The notes under the pieces: generated by a model | The model's database searches: none | The model's input: only the letters and a program-made list of their open reading frames with translations | Told to the model about the DNA's origin: nothing | Shown here: one piece after another, positions 11,242 to 19,477 of the stretch | Position numbering within the stretch: position 1 is the first letter of the stretch | Layout of the letters: every line of letters starts with the position of its first letter | Assembly (NCBI RefSeq): GCF_036226925.1 | Contig: NZ_CP109031.1 | Location: 2,170,001-2,234,000 of the forward strand | DNA length: 64,000 bases | Reading direction: 5' to 3' | Source of the DNA: Streptomyces sp. NBC_00659 | GTDB taxonomy: Bacteria; Actinomycetota; Actinomycetes; Streptomycetales; Streptomycetaceae | Position numbers and translations under genes: made by a program

Positions 11242-11257
11242 GAGAGCAGAGAGTAGC
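11227..11257. promoter_or_regulatory. Candidate MocR operator centred on the two divergent start codons
   Basis: GCTACGCTCT (11227-11236) and AGAGAGTAGC (11248-11257) form an inverted repeat with one mismatch in 10, centred at 11242 inside the overlapping ATG codons. A further direct copy of GAGAGTAGCG occurs at 11175-11184 within the regulator gene, 74 bases from the copy at 11249-11258. Repeated sites spaced by whole helical turns are usual for MocR regulators. If both genes are leaderless, bound regulator would block both promoters. Confidence 0.55.
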
Positions 11258-12196
11258 GCTATCGACCGGACCGGGATAGCGGTCAGCACCGGCATCGAGC
11301 CCCCGGCCTCCGCCCCGCCCCGGAGCCCCGCTCCGGCGGACCGCCGTTCGGGCACCCTTCAGGCGGCCCTGGGGGTCACCGCCTTCTCCCTCACCTTCCC
11401 CGCGACAGCCTGGGGCCTGGAGGGCTTCGGCCCCTGGTCGCTGGTGACCGTGCGCTGTGTCCTGGCGGCGCTCCTCGCGGGCGGCTGCCTCCTCGCGCTG
11501 CGGGTCCCCCGGCCCGCCCGGCGGCATCTGGCGGGCCTCGCCGTCGTCGCCGCCGGTGTCGTCCTCGGCTTCCCGCTCCTGACGACACTCGCCCTGGGGA
11601 CGTCGACCACCGCCCACGCGGCCGTCGTCGTCGGGCTGCTGCCGCTGACGACGGCGCTGTTCTCGGCGCTGCGCACCGGCGCGCGGCCGTCGCGGACGTT
11701 CTGGGTGGCGGCCTGCGCGGGCGCCGCGGCCGTGATCGCGTTCACCGTGCAGCAGAGCGGCGGTGCCCTGACCGGTGCGGACGCCTATCTCTTCGGGGCC
11801 CTGCTGATCTGCGCGGCGGGCTACACCGAGGGCGGCCGGCTGGCCCGGGTGATGCCGGGCTGGCAGGTCATCGGCTGGGCCCTGGTCCTGTGTCTGCCGC
11901 TCAGCGTTCCGGGCGCGCTGCTGGCGCTGTCGTACGAACCGGTGGAGCTGACGGCGCACAGCCTGACCGGGCTGCTCTGGGTCGCGGTCGGTTCGCAGTT
12001 CCTCGGCCTGGTCGTCTGGTACCGGGGGATGGCGTCGATCGGGATTCCCAAGGCCAGCCAGTTGCAGCTGGCTCAGCCGCTGCTCACACTGGTGTGGTCG
12101 GTACTGCTCCTGGGCGAGCGGCTCACCCCGGCGGCACCCCTGACAGCGGCCGCCGTCCTCGTCTGCATCGCCCTGACCCAGCGGGCACGGGGCTGA
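11240..12196 (+). CDS. EamA/DMT-family transporter
   Basis: 318 aa with about ten hydrophobic segments in two five-helix halves (first half from LQAALGVTAFSLTFPATAWGL, second from DAYLFGALLICAAGYTEGG). The end of the second half, FLGLVVWYRGMASIGIPKASQ followed by PLLTLVWSVLLLGERL, is the classic EamA signature. Drug/metabolite transporters of this kind export amino acids or related metabolites. The start overlaps the divergent MocR gene; the first 35 residues are polar and a later start cannot be excluded. Likely an efflux pump induced by an amino-compound via the MocR regulator. Confidence 0.88.
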   Translation: MRAESSAIDRTGIAVSTGIEPPASAPPRSPAPADRRSGTLQAALGVTAFSLTFPATAWGLEGFGPWSLVTVRCVLAALLAGGCLLALRVPRPARRHLAGLAVVAAGVVLGFPLLTTLALGTSTTAHAAVVVGLLPLTTALFSALRTGARPSRTFWVAACAGAAAVIAFTVQQSGGALTGADAYLFGALLICAAGYTEGGRLARVMPGWQVIGWALVLCLPLSVPGALLALSYEPVELTAHSLTGLLWVAVGSQFLGLVVWYRGMASIGIPKASQLQLAQPLLTLVWSVLLLGERLTPAAPLTAAAVLVCIALTQRARG

Positions 12197-12288
12197 CCCG
12201 CACGAACAGGCCGCACCGACCCGCGCCCCGGGCCTTTCGACCCAGGGCCACGAACCGTTGCTCCCGTACAGGCGAGGAGACCGTTCAG

Positions 12289-12486
12289 ATGCACGCAACC
12301 AAAGGCGACCAGCTGGTGCAGCACGGCAGGACCGTCGGCCAGCACGACAAGGTCGCGGAGATCACCGAGGTCATGGGAGCCGAAGGCTCTCCCCCCTACC
12401 GCGTGCGGTTCGAGGACGGTCACGAGGCCGTGTGCTCGCCGGGCCCGGACTCCGAGATCCGCCACCGGGACATGCCGCCGCGGTAG
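12289..12486 (+). CDS. DUF1918 domain protein
   Basis: 65 aa, cytoplasmic. Starts MHATKGDQLVQHGRTVGQ and contains the PPYRVRFEDGHEAVCSPGPDS core of this small actinobacterial family, predicted to be an SH3-like barrel. ATG 12289 is preceded by GAGGAGA. Role unknown. A 13-bp hairpin shared with the convergent neighbour follows. Confidence 0.9.
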   Translation: MHATKGDQLVQHGRTVGQHDKVAEITEVMGAEGSPPYRVRFEDGHEAVCSPGPDSEIRHRDMPPR

Positions 12487-12494
12487 AACGGCGG

Positions 12495-12524
12495 GAGCGG
12501 ACGCCGGGATGCCGGCGTCCGCTC
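12495..12524. terminator. Bidirectional terminator hairpin
   Basis: Perfect 13-bp stem (GAGCGGACGCCGG, 12495-12507, with 12512-12524) and loop GATG. It separates the convergent DUF1918 and glycoside hydrolase genes and overlaps the first two bases of the latter's stop codon. Confidence 0.8.
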
Positions 12525-13770
12525 AGCGCGGGGGCTTCGCCGGCTGCCGGTAGTGGTCTGCGACGACCCGTGCCATCGCGCCGGTCCGGTCGACGCCCGC
12601 CTCCGAGGCCGCGAAGAAGACATGCCCGCGCACTTCGGCGTGGCCGCGGGCGAGGGTGAGATGCCGGGAGAGTTCGGCCGGGTCCCGCCAGGCGGCCGGC
12701 TGCGCCGGGTCGCCCGCCTTGTAGAGCGCCTCGCCCGCGTACAGGTGTACGCCCGTACCCCGGGTGACCCGCGCCCACCAGGGCAGCAGCTTCGCGTAGT
12801 CGGCGGCGGCGAAGCCGATGTTCCAGTAGAGCTGGGGGCAGATGTAGTCCACCCAGCGCCGCCCGACCCATTTCCTGGTGTCGGCGTACAGGTCGTCGTA
12901 GGTCTCGACGCCGGCCCGGGTCGGCGAGCCGAGCGGGTCGGTCGACGCGTTGCGCCAGACGCCGAAGGGGCTGATCCCGAAGCGGACCCCGGGGCGGGCC
13001 TTCTTGACGCCCTCCGCCATCTCCTGCACCAGCCGGTCGATGTTGTGGCGCCGCCAGGCCGCCCGGTCCGGGAAGCCCGCGCCGTGTTCGGCGTACGCCG
13101 CGTCGTCGTCGAAGCGCTCGCCGGGCACCGGGTAGGGGTAGAAGTAGTCGTCCCAGTGCACGCCGTCGACGGGGTACCGGCGCACCGCGTCGAGCATCGC
13201 GGCCCGGACGAACGTACGGACCGGGGGCAGTCCGGGGTTGTAGTAGAGCTTCCCGCCGTACCGCACGGTCCAGTCCGGGTGGAGACGCGCGGGGTGCGAG
13301 GGGGCGAGCCTGCCGGGGTCCGGCTGTCCGGACACGCGGTACGGGTTGAACCAGGCGTGCAGTTCCAGACCGCGCGCGTGGGCCTCGCGCACGGCGGTGC
13401 CCAGCGGGTCCCAGCCGGGATCCTTGCCCTGGACGCCGGTCAGGTAGCGGGACCACGGCTCGTACGGCGAGGGCCACAGCGCGTCGGCGGCGGGACGGAC
13501 CTGGAGGAACACGGTGTTGAGGCGCAGGCGTACCGCCGTGTCCAGATGGCCGACGAGTTCGGCGCGCTGGCGTGCGGGGCTCAGGCCGGTGCGGGAGGGC
13601 CAGTCGCGGTTCGAGGCGGTCGCGAGCCACATGCCGCGCATGGCGCGCGGGGCCGCCGACCGGTGCGGTGGGGCCGCGTCCCGGGCGGCCGCGGCGTCCC
13701 CCGCCGTGCCGAACCCCGACAGCGTCGCGAGCGCGGCCGCCGCGAACGTCCGGCGTGGCAGTCGCCCCAT
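12523..13770 (-). CDS. Secreted GHL10 (DUF187) family glycoside hydrolase
   Basis: 415 aa. The N-terminus MGRLPRRTFAAAALATL is a Tat-type signal with the twin Arg, followed by a cleavage region rich in Ala. The mature part opens with AMRGMWLATASNRDWPS, the signature of the GHL10/YngK-like (beta/alpha)8 family, then TVFLQVRPAADALWPS, ELHAWFNPYRVS, GVHWDDYFYPYP (acidic residues at the predicted active site) and WVDYICPQLYWNIGF. Family members act on peptidoglycan- or glycan-like substrates outside the cell; the exact substrate is unknown. ATG 13770 chosen for the signal peptide; GGGGTAGGGGT lies upstream. Confidence 0.88.
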   Translation of the reverse strand: MGRLPRRTFAAAALATLSGFGTAGDAAAARDAAPPHRSAAPRAMRGMWLATASNRDWPSRTGLSPARQRAELVGHLDTAVRLRLNTVFLQVRPAADALWPSPYEPWSRYLTGVQGKDPGWDPLGTAVREAHARGLELHAWFNPYRVSGQPDPGRLAPSHPARLHPDWTVRYGGKLYYNPGLPPVRTFVRAAMLDAVRRYPVDGVHWDDYFYPYPVPGERFDDDAAYAEHGAGFPDRAAWRRHNIDRLVQEMAEGVKKARPGVRFGISPFGVWRNASTDPLGSPTRAGVETYDDLYADTRKWVGRRWVDYICPQLYWNIGFAAADYAKLLPWWARVTRGTGVHLYAGEALYKAGDPAQPAAWRDPAELSRHLTLARGHAEVRGHVFFAASEAGVDRTGAMARVVADHYRQPAKPPR

Positions 13771-13938
13771 ACCCCTACCCCCTACGCTGCGAATCCGTCC
13801 GGTCACACGCCGTACCGGAACCCAGCATGCACCACCCCGACGATCGATCATCGATACTTGGGAGTAACGTGCACGTTCGGAGCAGGGCCCGAACAACGGA
13901 CTACCTGCCGGGCCGTACGGATCAGCGAAGGGGACGAT

Positions 13939-14799
13939 GTGACCGACATCGAACGCGTCGGAGTGGTGGGCTGCGGCCAGATGGGAGCGGGCATTGCCGA
14001 GGTGTGCGCCCGCGCCGGACTGGACGTCAAGGTCGCCGAGACCACCGGCGAAGCCCTGGAGATCGGCCGGACCCGGCTCTTCTCCTCCCTGTCCAAGGCG
14101 GCCGGGCGCGGAAAGATCTCCGAGGAAGAGCTCAAGGCCACCCAGGACCGGCTGAGCTTCACCACGGACCTCGGCGAGTTCGCCGACCGTGACCTGGTGA
14201 TCGAGGCCGTCGTCGAGAACGAGCAGGTGAAGACCGAGATCTTCCAGGTGCTCGACCAGGTGATGACCAGGCCGGACGCGATCCTGGCCTCCAACACCTC
14301 CTCGATCCCGCTGGTGAAGCTGGCCGTCGCGACCTCGCGTCCCGACCAGGTCATCGGCATCCACTTCTTCAACCCGGCCCCGGTGCAGCAGCTCGTGGAG
14401 CTGATCCCGGCGCTGACCACCTCCGAGGGCACCATCAGCCGCGCCCAGCTGTTCGCCGAGAAGGCGCTCGGCAAGCACGCGATCCGCGCCCAGGACCGCT
14501 CGGGCTTCGTCGTCAACGCGCTGCTGATCCCCTATCTCCTGTCCGCGATCCGGATGTTCGAGTCGGGCATGGCGAGCCGCGAGGACATCGACAACGGCAT
14601 GGAGATGGGCTGCGCCCACCCGATGGGCCCGCTCAAGCTGTCCGACCTGATCGGCCTCGACACCGTGGCCTCGGTCGCGTACTCGATGTACGAGGAGTAC
14701 AAGGAGCCGCTGTACGCCGCTCCCCCGCTGCTCCAGCGCATGGTCGACGCCGGCCGCCTCGGCCGCAAGTCCGGCTCGGGGTTCTACACCTACGGCTGA
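13939..14799 (+). CDS. 3-hydroxybutyryl-CoA dehydrogenase
   Basis: 286 aa. NAD(P)-dependent oxidation/reduction between acetoacetyl-CoA and 3-hydroxybutyryl-CoA. N-terminal dinucleotide motif VGVVGCGQMGAGIAEV, then VIEAVVENEQVK, ASNTSSIP, the catalytic His in GIHFFNPAPV and the catalytic Asn in GFVVNALLIPYL; C-terminal domain ends GRKSGSGFYTY. In Streptomyces this enzyme (hbdA) feeds the ethylmalonyl-CoA route and PHB turnover. GTG 13939 is preceded by a purine-rich GGGGA. Monocistronic: an intrinsic hairpin follows at 14848. Confidence 0.95.
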   Translation: MTDIERVGVVGCGQMGAGIAEVCARAGLDVKVAETTGEALEIGRTRLFSSLSKAAGRGKISEEELKATQDRLSFTTDLGEFADRDLVIEAVVENEQVKTEIFQVLDQVMTRPDAILASNTSSIPLVKLAVATSRPDQVIGIHFFNPAPVQQLVELIPALTTSEGTISRAQLFAEKALGKHAIRAQDRSGFVVNALLIPYLLSAIRMFESGMASREDIDNGMEMGCAHPMGPLKLSDLIGLDTVASVAYSMYEEYKEPLYAAPPLLQRMVDAGRLGRKSGSGFYTYG

Positions 14800-14847
14800 C
14801 CAGGCCGAACATCGACGGAACACCCGCTCCGCTCACCGGAGTTCGCA

Positions 14848-14879
14848 CGGGCCCGGCACCTTCTGTGGTGCCGGGCCCG
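14848..14879 (+). terminator. Terminator hairpin after the hydroxybutyryl-CoA dehydrogenase gene
   Basis: Perfect 13-bp stem CGGGCCCGGCACC (14848-14860) with 14867-14879, loop TTCTGT, 49 bases after the stop. Confidence 0.85.
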
Positions 14880-15009
14880 CGGCGTTCACACGCCGTGTGC
14901 GTGCCGGGCCCGCATATGCCTGGCGCACACTCTCCCCACGTGCCCACCAGGCGAGTTGACTTTCCGTGCACAGACAAGGGATGTGCCGACCACGGAAAGG
15001 AGCGGACTC

Positions 15010-15267
15010 GTGACCGCCGACCCCGAGCATCCCGCGGCACCGAAGGAACTCGCGGAGTTACGCCGGTCTCTCGAAGTGGGGTTCACCCGCATCGAGGGAG
15101 GACTGGCGCTGCTCACCCAGCGCGACGACCAGACGGCCAAGGACCTCGATGACCTCAGCACCCGGATCGTCGCGCTCGAACACACCCGCTGGCCACTGCC
15201 CACCGTCGCCGTCGTCGCGGCCGTGGGCGCGCTGGCCGTGGCGGTCTGGCAGGCTCTGGGGCACTAG
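15010..15267 (+). CDS. Small coiled-coil protein with C-terminal membrane anchor
   Basis: 85 aa from GTG 15010, chosen because GGAAAGGAG lies just upstream. Residues about 10-60 form charged heptad-like helices (LAELRRSLEVGFTRIEG, then DDQTAKDLDDLSTRIVALE), and residues 64-82 are a single membrane segment (TVAVVAAVGALAVAVWQAL). The plan resembles phage haemolysin-XhlA-like or cell-envelope anchor proteins, but there are no phage genes around. Not assigned a function. Confidence 0.72.
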   Translation: MTADPEHPAAPKELAELRRSLEVGFTRIEGGLALLTQRDDQTAKDLDDLSTRIVALEHTRWPLPTVAVVAAVGALAVAVWQALGH

Positions 15268-15295
15268 GCCCAGGGGGCTGTGAGGGGGGACCGGA

Positions 15296-15841
15296 TCAGG
15301 GCAACGCGTCCTGCCCGAGCCTGAGATGGTGCAGGAGGAGCAGTGCGGCCGCCATGTTGGCGGCCGGGACCTCACCGCGGGCGACCATGTCGGGAACGAG
15401 CTTCAGGGGAACCCACTCCCGGCGGTCCGACTCGAAGTCGTCCACGGGGTGTCCGATGTACGCGCCCTCGTCGGCCCAGTAGATGTGATGCCGGGCGTCG
15501 GTGAGCCCGTTGGAGGGCTCGACACTCATCAGATGCCTCAGGGGTCCCGGCCGCCACCCGGTCTCCTCCTCCAGTTCGCGGGCCGCCGCCACGGCGATGT
15601 CCTCGCCGTCCTCCACGACGCCCGCCGGGAGCTCCCATCCCCAGCTGTCGGTGATGAAGCGATGCCGCCACAGGAGCAGCACCTCGTTGGCGTCGTTCAC
15701 CACCGTGGCCACGGCGACGGGCCGCAGCCGTATCAGGAAGTGATCGAGATGCCGCCCGTCCGGCAGCTCCACATCCGCGAGATTGACGCTGAACCAGCGA
15801 TTTTCATACACAGTTTGTTCGTTCTGTTTCGTCCACTGCAC
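15296..15841 (-). CDS. NUDIX hydrolase (ADP-ribose pyrophosphatase-like)
   Basis: 181 aa. Complete Nudix box: G at GVVEDGE, then seven residues, then RELEEETGW (GX5EX7REUXEEXGU). The N-terminal beta strands (VYENRWFSVNLADVELPDG) and the GWELPAG lead-in match the ADP-ribose/NudF-like group that removes toxic nucleoside diphosphates; the exact substrate is not decided. GTG 15841 was chosen over longer starts because AAGGTGG precedes it and homologues begin at about this point. Confidence 0.88.
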   Translation of the reverse strand: MQWTKQNEQTVYENRWFSVNLADVELPDGRHLDHFLIRLRPVAVATVVNDANEVLLLWRHRFITDSWGWELPAGVVEDGEDIAVAAARELEEETGWRPGPLRHLMSVEPSNGLTDARHHIYWADEGAYIGHPVDDFESDRREWVPLKLVPDMVARGEVPAANMAAALLLLHHLRLGQDALP

Positions 15842-15926
15842 GGTTCTGCCACCTTCCGCCGAGTGATGGCAATATCGCAGCAGCCGCGTTCCGACAGCAG
15901 GGCTCACTGGGGTCGGGGCGCAGCAC

Positions 15927-15979
15927 AGCGGCGCCTGAACACGGCCGGACGAAACGGTGGCCCGCGTTCAGGCGCCGCT
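15927..15979. terminator. Inverted repeat downstream of the NsdA-like gene
   Basis: AGCGGCGCCTGAAC (15927-15940) pairs perfectly with 15966-15979 across a 25-base loop. It lies 52 bases after the NsdA-like stop on the minus strand and upstream of the NUDIX gene, so it probably ends the former transcript. Confidence 0.55.
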
Positions 15980-16030
15980 CGTGCCTCGGCGCTCCGGCGC
16001 GGCCGGTGAAACGGCTTGCCGGACTGCTCC

Positions 16031-17371
16031 CTACAGCGGTACGCGCAGTGCGCCGTCGATGAGTTCGGCTGCCTCGGTCGTGCCCGAACAGCCGCTGCGC
16101 ACCAGGTGTTCGCGTACCGCGCGCAGTCTGTCGCGCAGCCGCTGGGACTCCATCCCCCGTGCCTGCTCCGCCATCCGGACGGCCGTCGCCACCGCTTTGT
16201 CGGCGTTGCCCTGGCGCAGTTCGATCTGGCTGAGCATGGCGAGCCGGTGCACACGCCCCCGGTCGTGCGCCGGAGTGTCGACCGCGGCCGCCGCGTGCTC
16301 CGCGGCGGCCACCAGGTCGCCGAGGCTGAGCAGGGCCTCCGCCACCTGTACGTTGACCAGTCCCGGCTGGACATAGCCGGTCTCGTCGGGCTCGTAACCG
16401 CGCCGGATACGCTCGGCGGCCTGCTCGGCACGCCGTATGCAGGACAGCGCGCTGCTGCCGTCGCCGAGGTGTGCGTACGCCTTGGCCTGCATGGCGTAGA
16501 GGTCGGAGGCGAGGGCCGGGGTGATGTGGCGCCCCGCCGCTCGCAGCGCGGCCTCGGCGAAGGCGACCGCCTGCCGGTACTCGCGCATGAACAGCGACTG
16601 GTTGACCAGCAGCGCTATCACGTACGCTCCAAGTCCCCTGTCCCCACTGGCTTTCGCCAGACGCAGTGCCTGGTGGAAGTAGCGCTGCGCGAGTCCGTGC
16701 GCGTCGGAGTCGTAGGCGCAGATGCCCGCGATGGCCACCAGACCGCCCGTCGCACGGTGGAGTTGGCGCCCGGTGGCATCGGTGTAGCTGCCGCGCAGCA
16801 GGGGGGCGGTCTCGGAGTTGAGGAAGCCGACGATCCGGGTGCGGGTCGCTATGCCGCCGGCCTTGCGGTACATCTGCTCGTAGTGGGCCCGCGCCGCGCG
16901 CAGCATCTCGATGTCGGCCATGCTGACCTGATGGCGCCCGCCGCGGGAGACGTCCACGTCCTCGGGCGGGTTCTCCCACTCCCACACGGGCATCACGGCC
17001 GGGGTTCCGGTGACGGCCGGGGCGCCGAGTATGTGCGGGCGCTGCTGTTCGTCGGAGCGCCACAGAGCGGTGGCGCGTTCGACGAAACCCGAGAGCGAGC
17101 CGGCGTGCGGGGTGGAGGGCTCGCCGGGGACCCCGAGGCCGATGTCGTCGAGCGTGACCGGCCGGTGCAGGCGTCCCGCGAGCACCTCGCAGATCAGGTC
17201 GGGCACCTGACCACGCGGTCGCTGGCCCTTCAGCCACCGTGCCACGGCGGTGTGTTCGTAGCGCAGGGCCAGACCGCGGGCCCGGCCCGCCTGGTTGACG
17301 TGGGCGGCGAGTCCCGCGTGCGATATGCCCGCCTCGTCGAGGATCGAGTCGAGCAGAGTGTTGGGCTGCAT
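16031..17371 (-). CDS. NsdA-like developmental/antibiotic regulator (HTH + TPR)
   Basis: 446 aa. The N-terminus starts MQPNTLLDSILDEAG and contains a degenerate helix-turn-helix (SHAGLAAHVNQAGRARG then HTAVARWLKGQRPRG). The rest is alpha-helical with TPR-like pairs, for example DSDAHGLAQRYFHQALRLA and DLYAMQAKAYAHLGDGSSA. This architecture is that of NsdA and relatives, known in S. coelicolor as negative regulators of sporulation and antibiotic production; whether this is the nsdA orthologue or a paralogue cannot be decided here. ATG 17371 sits behind GGGGGG. Single gene with a hairpin downstream. Confidence 0.82.
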   Translation of the reverse strand: MQPNTLLDSILDEAGISHAGLAAHVNQAGRARGLALRYEHTAVARWLKGQRPRGQVPDLICEVLAGRLHRPVTLDDIGLGVPGEPSTPHAGSLSGFVERATALWRSDEQQRPHILGAPAVTGTPAVMPVWEWENPPEDVDVSRGGRHQVSMADIEMLRAARAHYEQMYRKAGGIATRTRIVGFLNSETAPLLRGSYTDATGRQLHRATGGLVAIAGICAYDSDAHGLAQRYFHQALRLAKASGDRGLGAYVIALLVNQSLFMREYRQAVAFAEAALRAAGRHITPALASDLYAMQAKAYAHLGDGSSALSCIRRAEQAAERIRRGYEPDETGYVQPGLVNVQVAEALLSLGDLVAAAEHAAAAVDTPAHDRGRVHRLAMLSQIELRQGNADKAVATAVRMAEQARGMESQRLRDRLRAVREHLVRSGCSGTTEAAELIDGALRVPL

Positions 17372-17765
17372 GGGAGGCCCCCCAGTGGCTCGTTGCCGAC
17401 GGCGCCGGTCAGGCCCGACCGCGCCCGGCCGCATCAGAGAGAGTAGTGCGTCCCCTTTCACACGGGGTGTGATGGGAATGCCCGTATCCGCGCTGTGCGC
17501 GCGCTGTCGCGGAGAGTTTCGCCCCGGTTGACTGAAATGCCTCGCAAGAGGCCGGCCGGGCCGCCGGGCTCCCCCTCGTACAGTACGGCGGCCCGCTCCG
17601 CGCCGTCCGCCCGGCCGCCTGCCCGACACTCCGTGGCCGGGCGGACGGCAGAGCCGGTTCGGCCGGGGCGACCGCGGGACTCCGGTCGTCCGGGTGCGGG
17701 TCCCGTGGCCGGTCGCCCCGGCCGGGACGGCGAAGCGCGACCGGTGGCCGCCCGTGCTCGCCGCG
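17372..17765. other. Upstream region of the NsdA-like gene, no gene seen
   Basis: No convincing coding frame. It holds a 14-bp hairpin at 17603-17648. The adjacent 17766-17938 is a mobile-element-like inverted repeat described separately. Confidence 0.5.
17603..17648. repeat. 14-bp inverted repeat
   Basis: CCGTCCGCCCGGCC (17603-17616) with its perfect complement at 17635-17648, 18-base loop. Could be a terminator or a protein site; no neighbouring gene end explains it. Confidence 0.5.
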
Positions 17766-17938
17766 CGCTAGTGCCGCGTCAGTCAAGGTTTGCCCTTTGA
17801 GGAGCGGCGTCCGGTGCGTGCTCTCGGCGTGCCGGCCGAAAGTCCTCGTACTGGACGTACTTGGGCTTTCGGCCGGTGCGGCGAGAGGGCGTGCCGGGCG
17901 TCGCGACGGGGCGAACCTTGGCTGACGCGGCACTAGCG
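17766..17938. mobile_element. MITE-like 173-bp inverted-repeat element
   Basis: The ends CGCTAGTGCCGCGTCAG (17766-17782) and CTGACGCGGCACTAGCG (17922-17938) are perfect inverted repeats of 17 bp, followed inward by near-matching CAAGGTTTGCC/GGCGAACCTTG and, near the centre, GCCGGCCGAAAG against CTTTCGGCCGG around a TCGTACTGGACGTAC middle. Almost the whole element folds on itself. There is no coding capacity, so it would need a transposase in trans. Similar palindromic elements recur in Streptomyces genomes (recollection, not searched). Its right end supplies the TAG stop (17935-17933) of the adjacent phosphatase gene. Confidence 0.72.
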
Positions 17939-19171
17939 AGGCACGTACTGGGACACACGGCCCGGCTTCAGGGCGAGGGGACGGCGGTCGTTGTGGAGCA
18001 CCAGGAGGGCCACGTCGTCGGCGGGCCGGCCGCCGGTGTGGCTCAGCAGGCCGGTGAGCACCGAGCGCAGCACGGCCTGCGGTACGACGGGTCCGTCGCG
18101 GACGGCCGCGGTGAGCGCCGGCAGCAGCGGAAAGAACCGCCCCCGGGTGTCCCGCGCGTCCTCGGCACCGTCGGTGTGCAGGAAGAGACCCTCGCCGGGC
18201 CGGAGCCGGCCGCAGGATTCGGCCGGGAGACGGGCCGGCAGCGGGAACGGCCCGAGCGGGGGCAGTGGTTCGGCGCGGACGAGTGGCTGCACGCGGCCCC
18301 TGGTGAGCAGATACGGCCACGGGTGGCCGCAGTTGAGGGCGTGCACCTCGCCGTCCCCGCGGATCTCCAGGAGCAGGACGGTGACGAACTCCTCGGCGGT
18401 GTCGCTGTCGGAGCCGGGCCCGGAGGAGGGGTGTCCGGCCCGGTCCCGCTCGCACAGGTGCCGGGCCAGCGCCCGCTCCAGTCTTCTGAGGACGTCGCCG
18501 AGTTCGTCTTCGTCGTGCGCGGCCTCGCGGAAACTGCCGAGGACGGCGGCGACGGTCCCGATGGCCCCCAGTCCGTGCCCGCGCACGTCCCCCATCACGA
18601 CCCTCACACCGTGCTCGGTGGCGATCGCCTCGTACAGATCGCCGCCGATGCTGGCGCCCTGGTCCGCGGAGAGCTGGGCCGCCGCGATGTCCAGCCCGTC
18701 GATACGCGGTGGCAGCGGGCGCAGCAGGACGCTCTGAGCGGCTCCCGCGACCTTGCGGATCTGCCGGAGCTCACGCAGCAGCACTCTTCTGACGTGGAGT
18801 ATCAGACCGGCTCCGACCGCGAAGAAGACGGCGCTGGTGACGACGCGGGCGCCGAGCCCGTTCTCCTGAGCGAGCGGACAGGCCATCGTGTACGAGATCG
18901 CCAGCGCGCCCCAGACCGCGGGCAGCCCCAGGTTCACCGCCCGGCGCAGCGGTGGCCGGTCGGCGGTGCGCAGGACCCGGTGGCCGGGCGCGCCACGTCC
19001 GCACACCGCGCGGGTGAAGCCGAGGCAGGACCGGCGACCGCGCACCGCCCGGTCGAATCCGGCTCTCAGCCGGTCACGTCGGCGACGCGGGCCGGGGACC
19101 GCCCGGGCCGGGTTCCGCGAATGCGTGTGGAGCGTCGCCCTGCGGGGAGCCCCAGCCTTGATACGGATCAT
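17933..19171 (-). CDS. Membrane-anchored SpoIIE-type PP2C phosphatase
   Basis: 412 aa. N-terminal basic region, then hydrophobic segments (VNLGLPAVWGALAISYTMA and VVTSAVFFAVGAGLILHV, about residues 80-130), a linker helix, and a C-terminal SpoIIE domain from about residue 160: SADQGASIGGDLYEA, VRVVMGDVRGHGLGAIG (metal-binding Asp), LNCGHPWPYLL and FLHTDGAEDARD. Family members dephosphorylate anti-sigma-factor antagonists. No partner anti-sigma genes are adjacent. I chose ATG 19171 because GGGGGG lies nine bases upstream; GTG 19195 is the alternative. The stop codon is inside the inverted-repeat element, so the last residues may have been altered by its insertion. Confidence 0.88.
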   Translation of the reverse strand: MIRIKAGAPRRATLHTHSRNPARAVPGPRRRRDRLRAGFDRAVRGRRSCLGFTRAVCGRGAPGHRVLRTADRPPLRRAVNLGLPAVWGALAISYTMACPLAQENGLGARVVTSAVFFAVGAGLILHVRRVLLRELRQIRKVAGAAQSVLLRPLPPRIDGLDIAAAQLSADQGASIGGDLYEAIATEHGVRVVMGDVRGHGLGAIGTVAAVLGSFREAAHDEDELGDVLRRLERALARHLCERDRAGHPSSGPGSDSDTAEEFVTVLLLEIRGDGEVHALNCGHPWPYLLTRGRVQPLVRAEPLPPLGPFPLPARLPAESCGRLRPGEGLFLHTDGAEDARDTRGRFFPLLPALTAAVRDGPVVPQAVLRSVLTGLLSHTGGRPADDVALLVLHNDRRPLALKPGRVSQYVPR

Positions 19172-19315
19172 GCCGATTGGCCCCCCAATAGGCACCTGAC
19201 AGCGCAGACGGCCTCGGAGAGACCGCTCCGATTCTGTCGACCGCCCGGCCCGCCCGGGCCCGATCTCCCGGGCATGTCACCCGAATGAGTGAGGTGTCTT
19301 CGGAGACCCGCATTT

Positions 19316-19406
19316 ATGCAGGCAGGGGCCACGGAACGGCCGGGCAGGAGCCACGGAACCCCCGTACAGGAGGTGGTGGAACCCGCTGAAACAGGTGCGG
19401 GGAACC
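19316..19406. repeat. Four degenerate tandem repeats of about 23 bp
   Basis: On the plus strand a unit of the form (A)CAGG-x7/8-GGAAC(C/G) recurs with GGAAC at 19333, 19355, 19378 and 19401, giving spacings of 22, 23 and 23 bases. Units 1 and 2 (CAGGGGCCACGGAAC, CAGGAGCCACGGAAC) are nearly identical; the others have drifted. Lies 72 bases downstream of pheT on the minus strand. Confidence 0.6.
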
Positions 19407-19414
19407 GTGCGCCA

Positions 19415-19436
19415 GGCCGCGAAACGATCCGCGGCC
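19415..19436 (-). terminator. Possible pheT terminator
   Basis: GGCCGCG (19415-19421) pairs with CGCGGCC (19430-19436), 8-base loop, 42 bases past the pheT stop. Short stem, so only a candidate. Confidence 0.4.
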
Positions 19437-19477
19437 CCTTCACGGCGCACAGTTCCCCGGCACACCCGGTGGAGCGG

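Larger units (their letters stand above)
19172..19477. other. Intergenic region between phosphatase gene and pheT
   Basis: No gene seen. It contains the phosphatase promoter region, four degenerate 23-bp repeats (19316-19406) and a 7-bp hairpin before the pheT stop side. Confidence 0.5.

Noticed and set aside
14956..15009. Earlier start for the small coiled-coil protein (ATG 14956)
   Set aside because: No ribosome site precedes it, while GTG 15010 follows GGAAAGGAG at the right distance.
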